Assembly: GCF_022846435.1 (NCBI RefSeq)
Contig: NZ_AP025627.1
Location: forward strand, 3,444,001-3,508,000
Length of the DNA stretch: 64,000 nucleotides
Direction: 5' to 3'
Source: Parageobacillus sp. KH3-4
GTDB taxonomy: Bacteria > Bacillota > Bacilli > Bacillales > Anoxybacillaceae
Below are positions 19,403 to 27,772 of this stretch, piece by piece (within the stretch, counting starts at the first letter, position 1; every line of letters starts with the position of its first letter). The translations under genes were made by a program, and so were the position numbers. The notes beneath the pieces are model-generated. The model worked only from the letters and a program-made list of their open reading frames with translations, ran no database searches and was not told where the DNA came from.

Positions 19403-19448
19403 TAAAAAAACTCGTTTCTCCACTAGCATCACGCTAGAGAAAAACGAG
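19403..19448 (-). terminator. Terminator upstream of potA, with structured sequence before it
   Basis: On the minus strand CTCGTTTTTCTC pairs with GAGAAACGAG around an inner TAGC/GCTA stem, followed by seven T. Just upstream, GCGCCTA and TAGGCGC (from about 19451 to 19524) are inverted, so the transcript end is highly structured. The patatin gene stops about 250 nt earlier. The interval 19449-19695 has a weak 80-codon frame but no recognisable product; it may be a relic or a small RNA. Confidence 0.7.
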
Positions 19449-19695
19449 AATGCGCCTATAAGCCAGAACGTGATGTTGCGCCAAGAAAGACTGCCGGGAT
19501 ACTGCCACAATTGCTCGTAGGCGCAATAGTTTGTTTAAGCCGCTGATGATTCGCTTCAATGTTTCTCGCTTCATTGCATCCGTTAATTCATCATGGCCTT
19601 TGGCATTCCAGAGACAGCTTCCCTTTTGCCTGCTCCTTGCTGAGGTGAAACACCAATCCTTGAAGAAAGTTTTCATTGACTGCCTTCGTTTCTAT

Positions 19696-20469
19696 TCATT
19701 TTATGAGGGATAACACTTCCTGAATTTTTTGTTGAGCCTCTCGTTCCCCTGCTTCAATGCACTCTTGGATTCTCGTTGTGTCGAACGCTAAAATATGCCC
19801 GACTTCCGGCCGAAAAACCACATCCGCATATTGAAGATTGGCACGGCGCTGCCTCGTCATCATAATCGTGAAAGAACGATAGACGACGTCAAAAATATTG
19901 CGCGGTTCCTCTTCTTCATGTTCTCTTTCGACATCCACAGCCATAACAACATCCATCCCTGCCTCACGAAGCAAATCAGCCGGGAGGTTATTCAAAATTC
20001 CCCCATCCACCAACACTTTATCTTGATAATAAACAGGAGAGAAAATACCGGGAACGGAGGTAGTGGCCCGAATGGCTAAACTAAGACTTCCTTCTTTAAA
20101 GATAAAAACTTCCCCTTTAATCAAATCTACCGATACTGCCCGAAAAGGAATGTTGAGATCCTCAATGCGAATATCGCCAAGTCCTTTTTGTTCTAAAAAT
20201 TGAATAAGCATCGCGTATATTTTATTTCCGGCTAAAATACCGCGTTTTAAAATTCCAATGTCCACAAATCGATAAGATGGGGTGGTCAGGACAAATTCTT
20301 CAATTTCCTCGATGTCAATACCAGCAGCGACTAATCCTCCAATTGCACCGCCCATACTGGTGCCTGCAATAAAATCAATAGGTATTTGATATTTTTTTAA
20401 CACTTTTAATACTCCAATGTGGGCCAATCCGCGTACCGCCCCACCCCCTAAAGCTAAGCCTACTTTCAT
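19696..20469 (-). CDS. Patatin-like phospholipase (RssA/YlbK type)
   Basis: 257 residues. The oxyanion-hole motif GGGAVRGLAH (about 8-17), nucleophile Ser38 in GTSMGG and catalytic Asp155 in VDGGILN form the complete patatin Ser-Asp dyad. Bacterial single-domain patatins act as lipid acyl hydrolases; the natural substrate of this type is not established. It is cytoplasmic with no signal peptide, is preceded by a 50-nt gap from the exported coiled-coil gene, and may be transcribed with it. Confidence 0.92.
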   Translation of the reverse strand: MKVGLALGGGAVRGLAHIGVLKVLKKYQIPIDFIAGTSMGGAIGGLVAAGIDIEEIEEFVLTTPSYRFVDIGILKRGILAGNKIYAMLIQFLEQKGLGDIRIEDLNIPFRAVSVDLIKGEVFIFKEGSLSLAIRATTSVPGIFSPVYYQDKVLVDGGILNNLPADLLREAGMDVVMAVDVEREHEEEEPRNIFDVVYRSFTIMMTRQRRANLQYADVVFRPEVGHILAFDTTRIQECIEAGEREAQQKIQEVLSLIK

Positions 20470-20518
20470 GACTATTCTGTCCTTCCACTACATGGTTTCA
20501 TTAGAACATTTCCAGTTG

Positions 20519-22024
20519 TTAAAATAAGTTATTTAACAACTTTTTTATTTTTTCAAAGAAAGAAATGTTCTCTTCCTTGTTGTTCGTGTCTGACTTTTGT
20601 TCGGCTGAATCTTTCACCTTCATCGGCTTGATCGGATCTGTTTTTAAAATAAAACGAACTTCCCCTTTCGCTCCATCTGGTTTTCCAAGAAATGTATCGT
20701 ATTGTTCCGCCGCTGTTTTTGATTGATTTAAAATAGCTTCCCCTTCATACAGTTTATTTAATCCGGTAATCAGCCCATTTTTCATTTCCACCGTTCCGCC
20801 GAATAACTTCTCTATACCAGTTTTTAGTTGCAACGAACCTTTTTCCAGTTGGTCCGCTGCAGCCACTAACTTGTCAGCCCCAGCTTTTGAGCCTTTTAAG
20901 CCTTCTTCCATCTTATCGAGTCCTGGAAATGGTTTTCCCTGCAAATTTCCCCCTTCGGCTAGCATCGTCAGCATTTGTTGTTGGCCTTTTAGTCCCTGTA
21001 CGAGAGCCTGCAAATTCGCATCCTGCGGTTTCTCAGCGGCCAGATTTTGAGCCATCATCAGAAGCTGACGGTTTGCCTCCATCGACTGTTTCACAAGTCC
21101 CTCATGGGCCTGATGAACTTGGTTCAGCTGTCCAAGCCCTTCGGAAAGTCTGTTTAAACCGTTTTTTACTTGATGATTGCCGGCGGCAAGTTGATTTGCG
21201 CCATCTCCTATTTGATCCAGTGCAGAAGAGATTTGCTGAATACCATCTGTTAGTTTTTCCAATTGTTCTTTAACCGGTACTTCTGATACTGGAGGAAGCT
21301 TCGGAATCAAAGTAATCGTGATCGGTTCAAGCTCAATGTCTGTTCCTTTCATTTCAAAGGTGATGGTCTCTTCCGGATTGGGCACAATCATCCAAGTCGC
21401 GCTCATCGTTTTCCCCGACATGACCGTCATTGCGTCACCGAGTTTCATATCAGTGAAATGTTCAGTCGGAATGTTGAGCGAAACAAGTGATAAAATCGGT
21501 GTGTACAGCTCTTTTTCCACTGAATGATGGACACCCTTATAGCCGGAATAGGAAATGTTTTTCTTTTGTTTCAGCCGATTCTTTAATTTTATCTCGATTT
21601 TTACTGTGCCATTTTTCCCAGCCAATGAGGAAGCATTCACTTTTTTCCCATTCAGATAATAGTTGATCGAAACATCCACCGGAAGAGGCTGGTTGGTTTC
21701 GCCGGAATAATAAATCGACCGTTCTCCTTTCACTTCCGCATCCCAAATGATTTGTCCGTTTTGCACCACTGGTTTTTCCAATCCACTTATATTGCGAATA
21801 TGATGTAATTGTCCGTGATCTGTTACTGTGACATTTCCATTTCCTTCAAAATACAACCAATCCACAACGATCGATTTTTTCACAATCCCATCGGAATTAA
21901 GGAGTGTATAAACCGTTTCCCGATCAACGACATGATCGGGAGCCGCTGCATAAGTACCGGTTGCAGATGATAATAAAAGAGCGGCAGCAGTCAAAACGGG
22001 GATTGTGTTTTTCATCGCATTCAT
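20519..22024 (-). CDS. Exported coiled-coil protein of the MMPL operon
   Basis: 501 residues. A signal peptide (1-28, cleavage near TYAAAPD) is followed by a beta-rich domain (about 30-240) and then long helical repeats with the spacing LxDGxxQIxxxLxxIxxGxxQLxxG (about 250-440). These heptad/hendecad-like repeats are the type seen in YhgE/Pip-like and MMPL-associated proteins. A charged linker leads to a C-terminal amphipathic helix (ENISFFEKIKKLLNNLF). GGAGAGGAG lies 7 nt before the ATG. It follows the MMPL exporter by 29 nt, so it is probably an extracytoplasmic partner of that exporter. Exact function is unknown. Confidence 0.75.
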   Translation of the reverse strand: MNAMKNTIPVLTAAALLLSSATGTYAAAPDHVVDRETVYTLLNSDGIVKKSIVVDWLYFEGNGNVTVTDHGQLHHIRNISGLEKPVVQNGQIIWDAEVKGERSIYYSGETNQPLPVDVSINYYLNGKKVNASSLAGKNGTVKIEIKLKNRLKQKKNISYSGYKGVHHSVEKELYTPILSLVSLNIPTEHFTDMKLGDAMTVMSGKTMSATWMIVPNPEETITFEMKGTDIELEPITITLIPKLPPVSEVPVKEQLEKLTDGIQQISSALDQIGDGANQLAAGNHQVKNGLNRLSEGLGQLNQVHQAHEGLVKQSMEANRQLLMMAQNLAAEKPQDANLQALVQGLKGQQQMLTMLAEGGNLQGKPFPGLDKMEEGLKGSKAGADKLVAAADQLEKGSLQLKTGIEKLFGGTVEMKNGLITGLNKLYEGEAILNQSKTAAEQYDTFLGKPDGAKGEVRFILKTDPIKPMKVKDSAEQKSDTNNKEENISFFEKIKKLLNNLF

Positions 22025-22053
22025 TGTGCTTCTCCTCTCCTTTATATTGTTCG

Positions 22054-24165
22054 TTATTGGTTTAAAGATGATTTTGAAAGTGCCTCATCTTGTTTCATGG
22101 ATTCAGCCTTAGGCCAGCCGAATGTCGTTCTGGATATGAAACTTTCTAATGTGAGCAACACTGCCGGAAGTAGGAATAAAATGACAGCAAGAGAAATAAT
22201 CGCTCCTCGCGCAATCATAAATGTTAAATCTCTAAGCAACGTGATGTCAGAGAACAGCCAAATCCCAATGACAGCGGCAAACAAGGCAAGCGCACTGCTC
22301 AAGATCGCTTCTCCGCTTGCTGTTATGGCTCTATACATCGCTTCCTCTTTAGAATAATTCAGCAACTCTTCTTTATAGCGCGTTACAAGCAAAATAGCAT
22401 AGTTGATCGTACTGCCGAGCTGGATAGCGCCAATGGCGAATGTACCGATAAACGGCATGGAACGGCCAAGATAGAAATCGAGTCCTTGGTTGAACAAAAT
22501 CGCCAATTCAATTCCGCCAACTAATACAACCGGCAGCGCCACGGATCGGAAGGCAAGCGCAATAATCAAAAATACGGCGACAACCGAAATCAAATCTACT
22601 TTTTTCATGTCGTCCCGCACCGTGGTAGTCAGATCGTTTTGCAAAACGGCTTGACCAGTCAGGTACATATGCCCTTCATATGGCTCGGTTAATTTGTTGA
22701 TTTGTTGAATGGCCCGTGTCGTGCGTTCATCATACGATCCATATTCCATCTGTACCAACATGTAATTGTATTGATCCTTGATAAACATGTTTTTTAAGTT
22801 TTCGGGAACAAATTCTGAAGGAATCGCAGGATCTGCAAAGGTATCATACCCAATTACTTTCTTGATTCCATCTATTTCTTCAATCTGCTGCTTGATTTTG
22901 AGACGTTCCTGATCAGAAATCTTGCTATCCATGACTAAAAAAGCCGAATCAGTCGATGTAAATTCTTTTTTGATTTCGTCAAGATTTTGGATCGAAGGCA
23001 GCGTCTTCGGCATAAGTTGCTCCAAATCATACACGATATGCACATTTTTAAAACCGATGAAAGCAGGGATAAACAAAAGCAGGAACACTACAAAAACAAG
23101 TTTGTGGCGATTGGTCACAAATTTGGCTAACAGATGAAAATCAGGGATAATCACGCGGTGCTGATATTCGCGAATCCACTTGTCAAACACCAGAATGAAC
23201 GACGGCAACAATGTCAAAATCATCAACACACTAAGAATGATCCCTCGCGCCATCGTCATCCCTAAGTCTTCCCCAAGTCCAAGCGACATGGTGACCATCG
23301 CGAGAAAACCGGCTACTGCCGTTGCCGAGCTGGTTAAAATGGCCATCGCTGTGTGCTTGATGGCCGCGATCATGGCCTCGTTCTTTTCTTTCATCTTTCG
23401 TTCTTCTTCATAACGATGCACTAAGAAAATAGAAAAATCCATCGTAACGCCGAGCTGCAAAGCTCCCGCAATCGCAGCGGTAACATACGACATTGAACCA
23501 TTTAAATAGTAAGCCAATCCCAAGTTGTAAATAATAGAAACCCCAATTGAGAACAGGATAAGGAACGGAATGAAAAGCGATGGGAGCGTTAATCCCAAAA
23601 GCAACAGAATAAACCCAATTGCGGATACTGCATAGACAAACTTCTCACTTTCAAGCAACTGACGCAGCTCCGACAACATTGGAGGAGTTCCAGCAAAATA
23701 AGTATTCGGCCCAAGAATGTTTTTGATTTCTTGCACAGCATAATGAGTTTTTTCTGATGCCGCTTCCTCTTCAAATTGAATTTGCATGATAGTGCTGTTT
23801 CCAGAATAAAACTGATCCACCAATTCCTCTGGAAGAAACTCGCGAGGCACTGCAAGATCAGCAATGTCGGTGATCCAATTGACTGTTTCAACACCATCCA
23901 CTTGCTCCAGTTTTCGTTTTAAATTTTCTACTTCAACATCTGTTTGATTTTTTACCATCAGGATGCCTGTTCCACCGAACCCAAACACTTTGTTCATAAT
24001 ATTTTGCCCTTGCACCGAAGGAAGCTTTTCCGGCAAGTAAGCAAAAATATCATAATTGATTTGCGTTTTGACTATTCCGAACAATGAGGGGATTACTAGT
24101 ATGAGTGATAAAACGATGATAGCAATTCTACTTTTCACAACAAATCTCCCAAATAATTCAAGCAC
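22054..24165 (-). CDS. MMPL/RND-family exporter
   Basis: 703 residues from a GTG at 24165 preceded by AGGTGA; a TTG at 24186 is the longer alternative without a ribosome site. The protein is a tandem duplication: each half has one N-terminal helix, an extracytoplasmic loop of about 150 residues, and a cluster of five to six helices. Typical MMPL sequences are visible (LGVTMDFSIFLVHRYEEE in half one, LGSTINYAILLVTRYKEE in half two). Such proteins export lipids or hydrophobic compounds using the proton gradient. It is flanked by a 23-codon peptide gene upstream and an exported coiled-coil protein downstream, suggesting one export unit. Confidence 0.92.
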   Translation of the reverse strand: MLELFGRFVVKSRIAIIVLSLILVIPSLFGIVKTQINYDIFAYLPEKLPSVQGQNIMNKVFGFGGTGILMVKNQTDVEVENLKRKLEQVDGVETVNWITDIADLAVPREFLPEELVDQFYSGNSTIMQIQFEEEAASEKTHYAVQEIKNILGPNTYFAGTPPMLSELRQLLESEKFVYAVSAIGFILLLLGLTLPSLFIPFLILFSIGVSIIYNLGLAYYLNGSMSYVTAAIAGALQLGVTMDFSIFLVHRYEEERKMKEKNEAMIAAIKHTAMAILTSSATAVAGFLAMVTMSLGLGEDLGMTMARGIILSVLMILTLLPSFILVFDKWIREYQHRVIIPDFHLLAKFVTNRHKLVFVVFLLLFIPAFIGFKNVHIVYDLEQLMPKTLPSIQNLDEIKKEFTSTDSAFLVMDSKISDQERLKIKQQIEEIDGIKKVIGYDTFADPAIPSEFVPENLKNMFIKDQYNYMLVQMEYGSYDERTTRAIQQINKLTEPYEGHMYLTGQAVLQNDLTTTVRDDMKKVDLISVVAVFLIIALAFRSVALPVVLVGGIELAILFNQGLDFYLGRSMPFIGTFAIGAIQLGSTINYAILLVTRYKEELLNYSKEEAMYRAITASGEAILSSALALFAAVIGIWLFSDITLLRDLTFMIARGAIISLAVILFLLPAVLLTLESFISRTTFGWPKAESMKQDEALSKSSLNQ

Positions 24166-24229
24166 ATCAATCACCTGCCAAAGCAATTTATGGACCGTTA
24201 CCTAAGTAACGTCAACGATCAACCAGCCA

Positions 24230-24301
24230 TTAATTTTTAGTGAAAATATTTTTGAATGCTTCAAGGATTTTCTTTAAGAATTCAAGAAAATCGTTCATCA
24301 T
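24230..24301 (-). CDS. 23-residue amphipathic peptide
   Basis: A very strong ribosome site (AGGAGGTGGTGG, 10 nt spacing) precedes two ATGs (24301 and 24298) and a 23-codon frame starting MMNDFLEFLKKILEAF and ending with TAA. Hydrophobic residues at 5, 6, 8, 9, 12, 13, 16, 19 and 20 fall on one helix face; Glu and Lys lie on the other. The pattern resembles membrane-active peptides such as phenol-soluble modulins or small membrane regulators. It lies about 65 nt upstream of the MMPL exporter gene, same strand, with a short palindrome (CGTTAC-CTAA-GTAACG, 24196-24211) between. I infer a translated peptide that is either exported by or regulates the exporter. It was too short for ordinary gene finding. 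Confidence 0.65.
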   Translation of the reverse strand: MMNDFLEFLKKILEAFKNIFTKN

Positions 24302-24382
24302 GTTACCACCACCTCCTCTTTTTGTTTATGCAGATACGTTCCGCTCTTTCTAAATGTATTTCAAAAAAAACACAAATAACAC

Positions 24383-24396
24383 AAAAAACCCAAAAA
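24383..24396. promoter_or_regulatory. Repeated motif AAAAAACCCAAAAA before the peptide/MMPL operon
   Basis: The 14-base sequence AAAAAACCCAAAAA occurs here and again at 25132-25145, just upstream of the winged-helix regulator gene. Its presence in both promoter regions makes it a candidate operator for that regulator. AT-rich chance matching is possible. Confidence 0.4.
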
Positions 24397-24411
24397 CTCA
24401 ACTAAATAAAA

Positions 24412-24434
24412 GGTCAAGGTTTAAACCGTTGACC
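24412..24434. promoter_or_regulatory. Near-perfect palindrome between regulator gene and peptide gene
   Basis: GGTCAAGG-TTTAAA-CCGTTGACC is an inverted repeat with one inserted base. It has almost no loop, which suits a protein-binding operator better than a terminator. It lies five bases beyond the regulator stop codon. Confidence 0.45.
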
Positions 24435-24438
24435 ACAA

Positions 24439-25116
24439 TCATGCTAATGCTTCATTAAGAAACTCAGAAAGCATTTCCTTCTCAAAATGGGAAAGGTCGG
24501 CAATCGATTTCAAATACCGTCCAACCAATTCTGTTACTTCTACGCCAATTTCATGATTCATCGTTTGAATAATGCTTCCAAGGACGGTTCCAACAAACAT
24601 GGTCATCCGCATTTCATTGGTTGGTGCGTTTTGAACAAGATTTTTAATCAACACCTCGGTTTTCCCGCCCAACTTGCGAAGATAAACAAGAAAAAGCCCG
24701 ATGATGTATGCACAGAAGGCAACGCGAATCTGCGCTTTCGGGATTTCCTCTAAAACCTTTCGAACAGCGACGCTGAGACTGCAATTCTTTAAACTGTTTA
24801 GAAACTCAAGTATTTTCTCTTTTGTTTCATGCCACTCTTCCAGATTGATTGCTTCAGAGCGTTTTTGTTCAAACAAGCTCGTAGCTTTTGCTGTTGGCAG
24901 AAAAACGATTTGGGAACGTCCTGTCTCGCCAGGATTCACAGTGTAATCACGGGTGAGATAGCCAAGTTTTTCAAGTTCTTTCAGCATGTCATATGCCGTC
25001 CATTTGCTGACACCTATTGCTTTCGCTAATGTTTCATAATGGACAGGCACGTTTGTCTTTTGGTATAAATCAATCAGCTTCTGAAGAAATTGCTTCCGAC
25101 GTTCAGTTAACAACAT
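24439..25116 (-). CDS. Winged-helix transcriptional regulator of the MMPL cluster
   Basis: 225 residues. The N-terminal 55 residues form a helix-turn-helix (YETLAKAIGVSKWTAYDMLKELEKLGYL) followed by a wing (LTRDYTVNPGETGRSQIVFLPT). The remaining 150 residues are helical with hydrophobic stretches (VAFCAYIIGLFLVYL, MFVGTVLGSIIQTMN) and probably serve for ligand binding and dimerisation. Function as regulator of the neighbouring exporter rests on position and on the shared motif in both upstream regions. I do not recognise a named family. Confidence 0.75.
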   Translation of the reverse strand: MLLTERRKQFLQKLIDLYQKTNVPVHYETLAKAIGVSKWTAYDMLKELEKLGYLTRDYTVNPGETGRSQIVFLPTAKATSLFEQKRSEAINLEEWHETKEKILEFLNSLKNCSLSVAVRKVLEEIPKAQIRVAFCAYIIGLFLVYLRKLGGKTEVLIKNLVQNAPTNEMRMTMFVGTVLGSIIQTMNHEIGVEVTELVGRYLKSIADLSHFEKEMLSEFLNEALA

Positions 25117-25131
25117 TCATTCTCACCGCCC

Positions 25132-25145
25132 AAAAAACCCAAAAA
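25132..25145. promoter_or_regulatory. Second copy of AAAAAACCCAAAAA, before the regulator gene
   Basis: Identical to 24383-24396. It starts 15 nt before the regulator ATG on the minus strand, a position that would allow autorepression. Confidence 0.4.
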
Positions 25146-25320
25146 ATAAACACTACGCCATTAACTATAAGACCAATGAAAACTTTTGTCAACTTGAAAA
25201 TGCCGCATGACACATTTGACTCAGCGGCACATCTTTCCAAACCCTATAAAGAAATTTTTGGTTCATCCAAGACCATCCAGCATATTACATTCATTAACCG
25301 ACTTTTTCTCCGGTAAAATA

Positions 25321-26220
25321 TTAAATGATATCCAAAGGCACTTTTTTACGAGGTTTTGGAAATGCTTCATCAAGTCTGTCCAGGTCTTCTTGGGTCAATT
25401 CAATCGCAGCAGCTTCAGCATTCTCCAGAACATGTTGTTCCTGCCCAGCTTTTGGAATGGCAATGACATCATTTGTGCGTATCGTCCAAGCAAGTGCGAT
25501 TTGCAGCGGTTTTGCATTATATTTTTTGGCAATCTCATTAATAATTGGATCCGTTAACAACTGTTTTCTTAACGCACCTCCTTGGGCAAGGGGGCTATAC
25601 GCCATAATCGGTACATGATGTTCCCGATGCCAAGGCAGCAGATCAAAATCAATTCCTCTCGAACCTAGATGGTATAACACTTGGTTTGTCGCACAGTTTG
25701 ATCCATTGGTAGTGTTCCATAACTCTTTCATATCGTCTGTGTCAAAATTGGAGACTCCCCATCGCAAAATTTTCCCTTCTTTTCGCAGCCTTTCCATACC
25801 TTCGATCGTTTCTTCTAAAGGAATGCGGCCTCGCCAATGCAAAAGATATAAGTCTAAATAGTCCGTCCCCAGCCGTTTTAAGCTGTTTTCGCACGCTATT
25901 GAAATCTTGTCTAATCCCGCATTATGCGGATACACTTTAGAGACTAAAAACACATCATCCCTGCGCCCTTTGATTGCTTCGCCGACTAAACGTTCAGAAG
26001 CGCCATTTCCGTACATCTCAGCTGTGTCAATTACTTTCATGCCCAATTCTATTCCAAGTTGTAAGGCTTTTATTTCCTTAGCTTTCTCTTGAGGCTTTTC
26101 TCCCATGTGCCATGTCCCTTGACCTATGCATGGAACAGCAGTACCATCGGGCAACGTCACTACTCGCTTTTCGATCCGGCTTCTTATTTCCATTATTTTC
26201 TTACTATCCAATAAACCCAT
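25321..26220 (-). CDS. Aldo/keto reductase
   Basis: 299 residues from the ATG at 26220 (GGAAAGGG upstream); ATGs at 26280 and 26193 are alternatives. The full AKR pattern is visible: GQGTWHMGE near the start, Asp and Tyr of the tetrad in VIDTAEMYGNG, Lys in FLVSKVYP, His in LYLLHWRG, and the NADPH loop near IPKAGQEQHVLENA. It reduces aldehydes or ketones with NAD(P)H in the cytoplasm; the substrate is unknown. It is a single gene between the MMPL cluster and CRISPR array 1. Confidence 0.92.
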   Translation of the reverse strand: MGLLDSKKIMEIRSRIEKRVVTLPDGTAVPCIGQGTWHMGEKPQEKAKEIKALQLGIELGMKVIDTAEMYGNGASERLVGEAIKGRRDDVFLVSKVYPHNAGLDKISIACENSLKRLGTDYLDLYLLHWRGRIPLEETIEGMERLRKEGKILRWGVSNFDTDDMKELWNTTNGSNCATNQVLYHLGSRGIDFDLLPWHREHHVPIMAYSPLAQGGALRKQLLTDPIINEIAKKYNAKPLQIALAWTIRTNDVIAIPKAGQEQHVLENAEAAAIELTQEDLDRLDEAFPKPRKKVPLDII

Positions 26221-26439
26221 CAACGCTCTACCCTTTCCGTTATATGAGATACTTCCAAGTCTGCAAAATTCCGCTTTCATACACCAACAGCTTTTTCTAC
26301 TTCAAGAATATGGAACGTGCTTTCAAAACCTCTTTTAACGTATGTTTGATTGCTATTGTTTCCATTTTTCACTTTTATAACAAATGTAGCGATGAATTAC
26401 AACAAAAAAACCTTCACAGCGGCAAGCGCCAAGAAGGGT

Positions 26440-27589
26440 GTTTCATTCTTTATAGTTAAGATACAAACGCCTTCTCATTCATTCCCAAAACCACTGACGT
26501 AGTTTCAATTCTTCATAGGTAAGACAAAAACGCCGGCGATTTAGCATTGCAACTCACACTCAGTGATTTGTTTCAACTCCTTATAGGTAAGATAAAAACT
26601 TAAACGGCTGCGACAACGAAAAAGACTCGACACGGTTCAATCCCTCATAGTTAAGATATAAACCATTTTGTCAAAAGGTGTTTCTAGCTTCATAGAAGTG
26701 TTTCAATTCCTCATAGTTAAGATATAAACTTCTTATGAGCCACGTCAACGAATTGATATTACCCCGTTTCAATTCCTCATAGTTAAGATATAAACTGACG
26801 AGGTGCACAACGATATTGATGCTCGTGATTTGTTTCAATTCCTCATAGTTAAGATATAAACTTAAACCAGTTGATAAGTCCTTGCAATGCCGCTGCGTTT
26901 CAATTCCTCATAGTTAAGATATAAACGTCCGGGCGAAATGGCCATATGTGGACGACATGGTTGTTTCAATTCCTCATAGTTAAGATATAAACACATGAAA
27001 AATTCCGTTTCGGTGACACTATCCGAATGTTTCAATTCCTCATAGTTAAGATATAAACGATAAAAGTACGCATGTGTTCCAGATGGACGCAGAGTTTCAA
27101 TTCCTCATAGTTAAGATATAAACTCAAAGATCGAGTCGATGCGAAGCGCAAGCGTAAGTTTCAATTCCTCATAGTTAAGATATAAACTCAAAAAGTCTTT
27201 CATGAATCGGAAGTTTTATATTTGTTTCAATTCCTCATAGTTAAGATATAAACTAGTGTATGACTTAAACGAATCCGTTTTGGATAGATGTTTCAATTCC
27301 TCATAGTTAAGATATAAACGGAGTATTGACGTGTCCGGCATGGGATCGAGCCGGAATGTTTCAATTCCTCATAGTTAAGATATAAACAATATCCAACGCT
27401 TTTAAGGTGTCTAGCGCGTTCGCAGTTTCAATTCCTCATAGTTAAGATATAAACTCACAACTTGATTTTCTGGCTGGCCAAAATCAGTGATAGTTTCAAT
27501 TCCTCATAGTTAAGATATAAACCGATGAGTTGCGGGAGAACTTGAATAATTCCATTGATGTTTCAATTCCTCATAGTTAAGATATAAAC
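26440..27589 (-). CRISPR. CRISPR array 1, 18 repeats, type I-B
   Basis: Eighteen repeats of 30 bp with 17 spacers of 33-38 bp. In the crRNA direction (minus strand) the repeat begins GTTTATATCTTAACT and ends GGAATTGAAAC, giving the usual I-B 5' handle ATTGAAAC. Repeats at 26700 and above are identical. The four at 26440, 26502, 26570 and 26634 are mutated, so the old, leader-distal end is at low coordinates and the leader at 27590. The newest spacer is 27523-27559. In spacer 26664-26699 the stretch from 26681 looks like a much degraded partial repeat. No spacer could be matched to a target by eye. Confidence 0.98.
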
Positions 27590-27757
27590 CCAAAAAGACG
27601 TTGATATATCAAGCATTTTTCTAAAATGATTACATCTAGTATACGCCATTTTGAAAATTCCGTCAATACACAGGAATGTTGATGGCTGTAAGAACAAAGG
27701 AGAAACAAGAAGTGTCGTCGATCCCCCGGACTTTTTGCACGATTGGAGGTCGACGAC
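27590..27757 (-). promoter_or_regulatory. CRISPR leader 1 with sigma-A promoter and distal hairpin
   Basis: On the minus strand TTGACG (27661-27666), 17-nt spacer, TATACT (27638-27643) is a near-perfect promoter; transcription would begin about 42 nt before the first repeat. At the distal end GTCGTCGA (27714-27721) and TCGACGAC (27750-27757) form a hairpin. The whole 168-nt unit is repeated with only about seven differences at leader 2 (36839-37006). The hairpin may also end cas6 transcription, since the cas6 stop is 15 nt away. Confidence 0.85.
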
Positions 27758-27772
27758 AAACAAACGAAGTGG

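Noticed and set aside
19434-19676. 80-codon minus-strand frame as a transposase remnant
   Set aside because: No DDE or helix-turn-helix motif could be seen; it overlaps the terminator structure.
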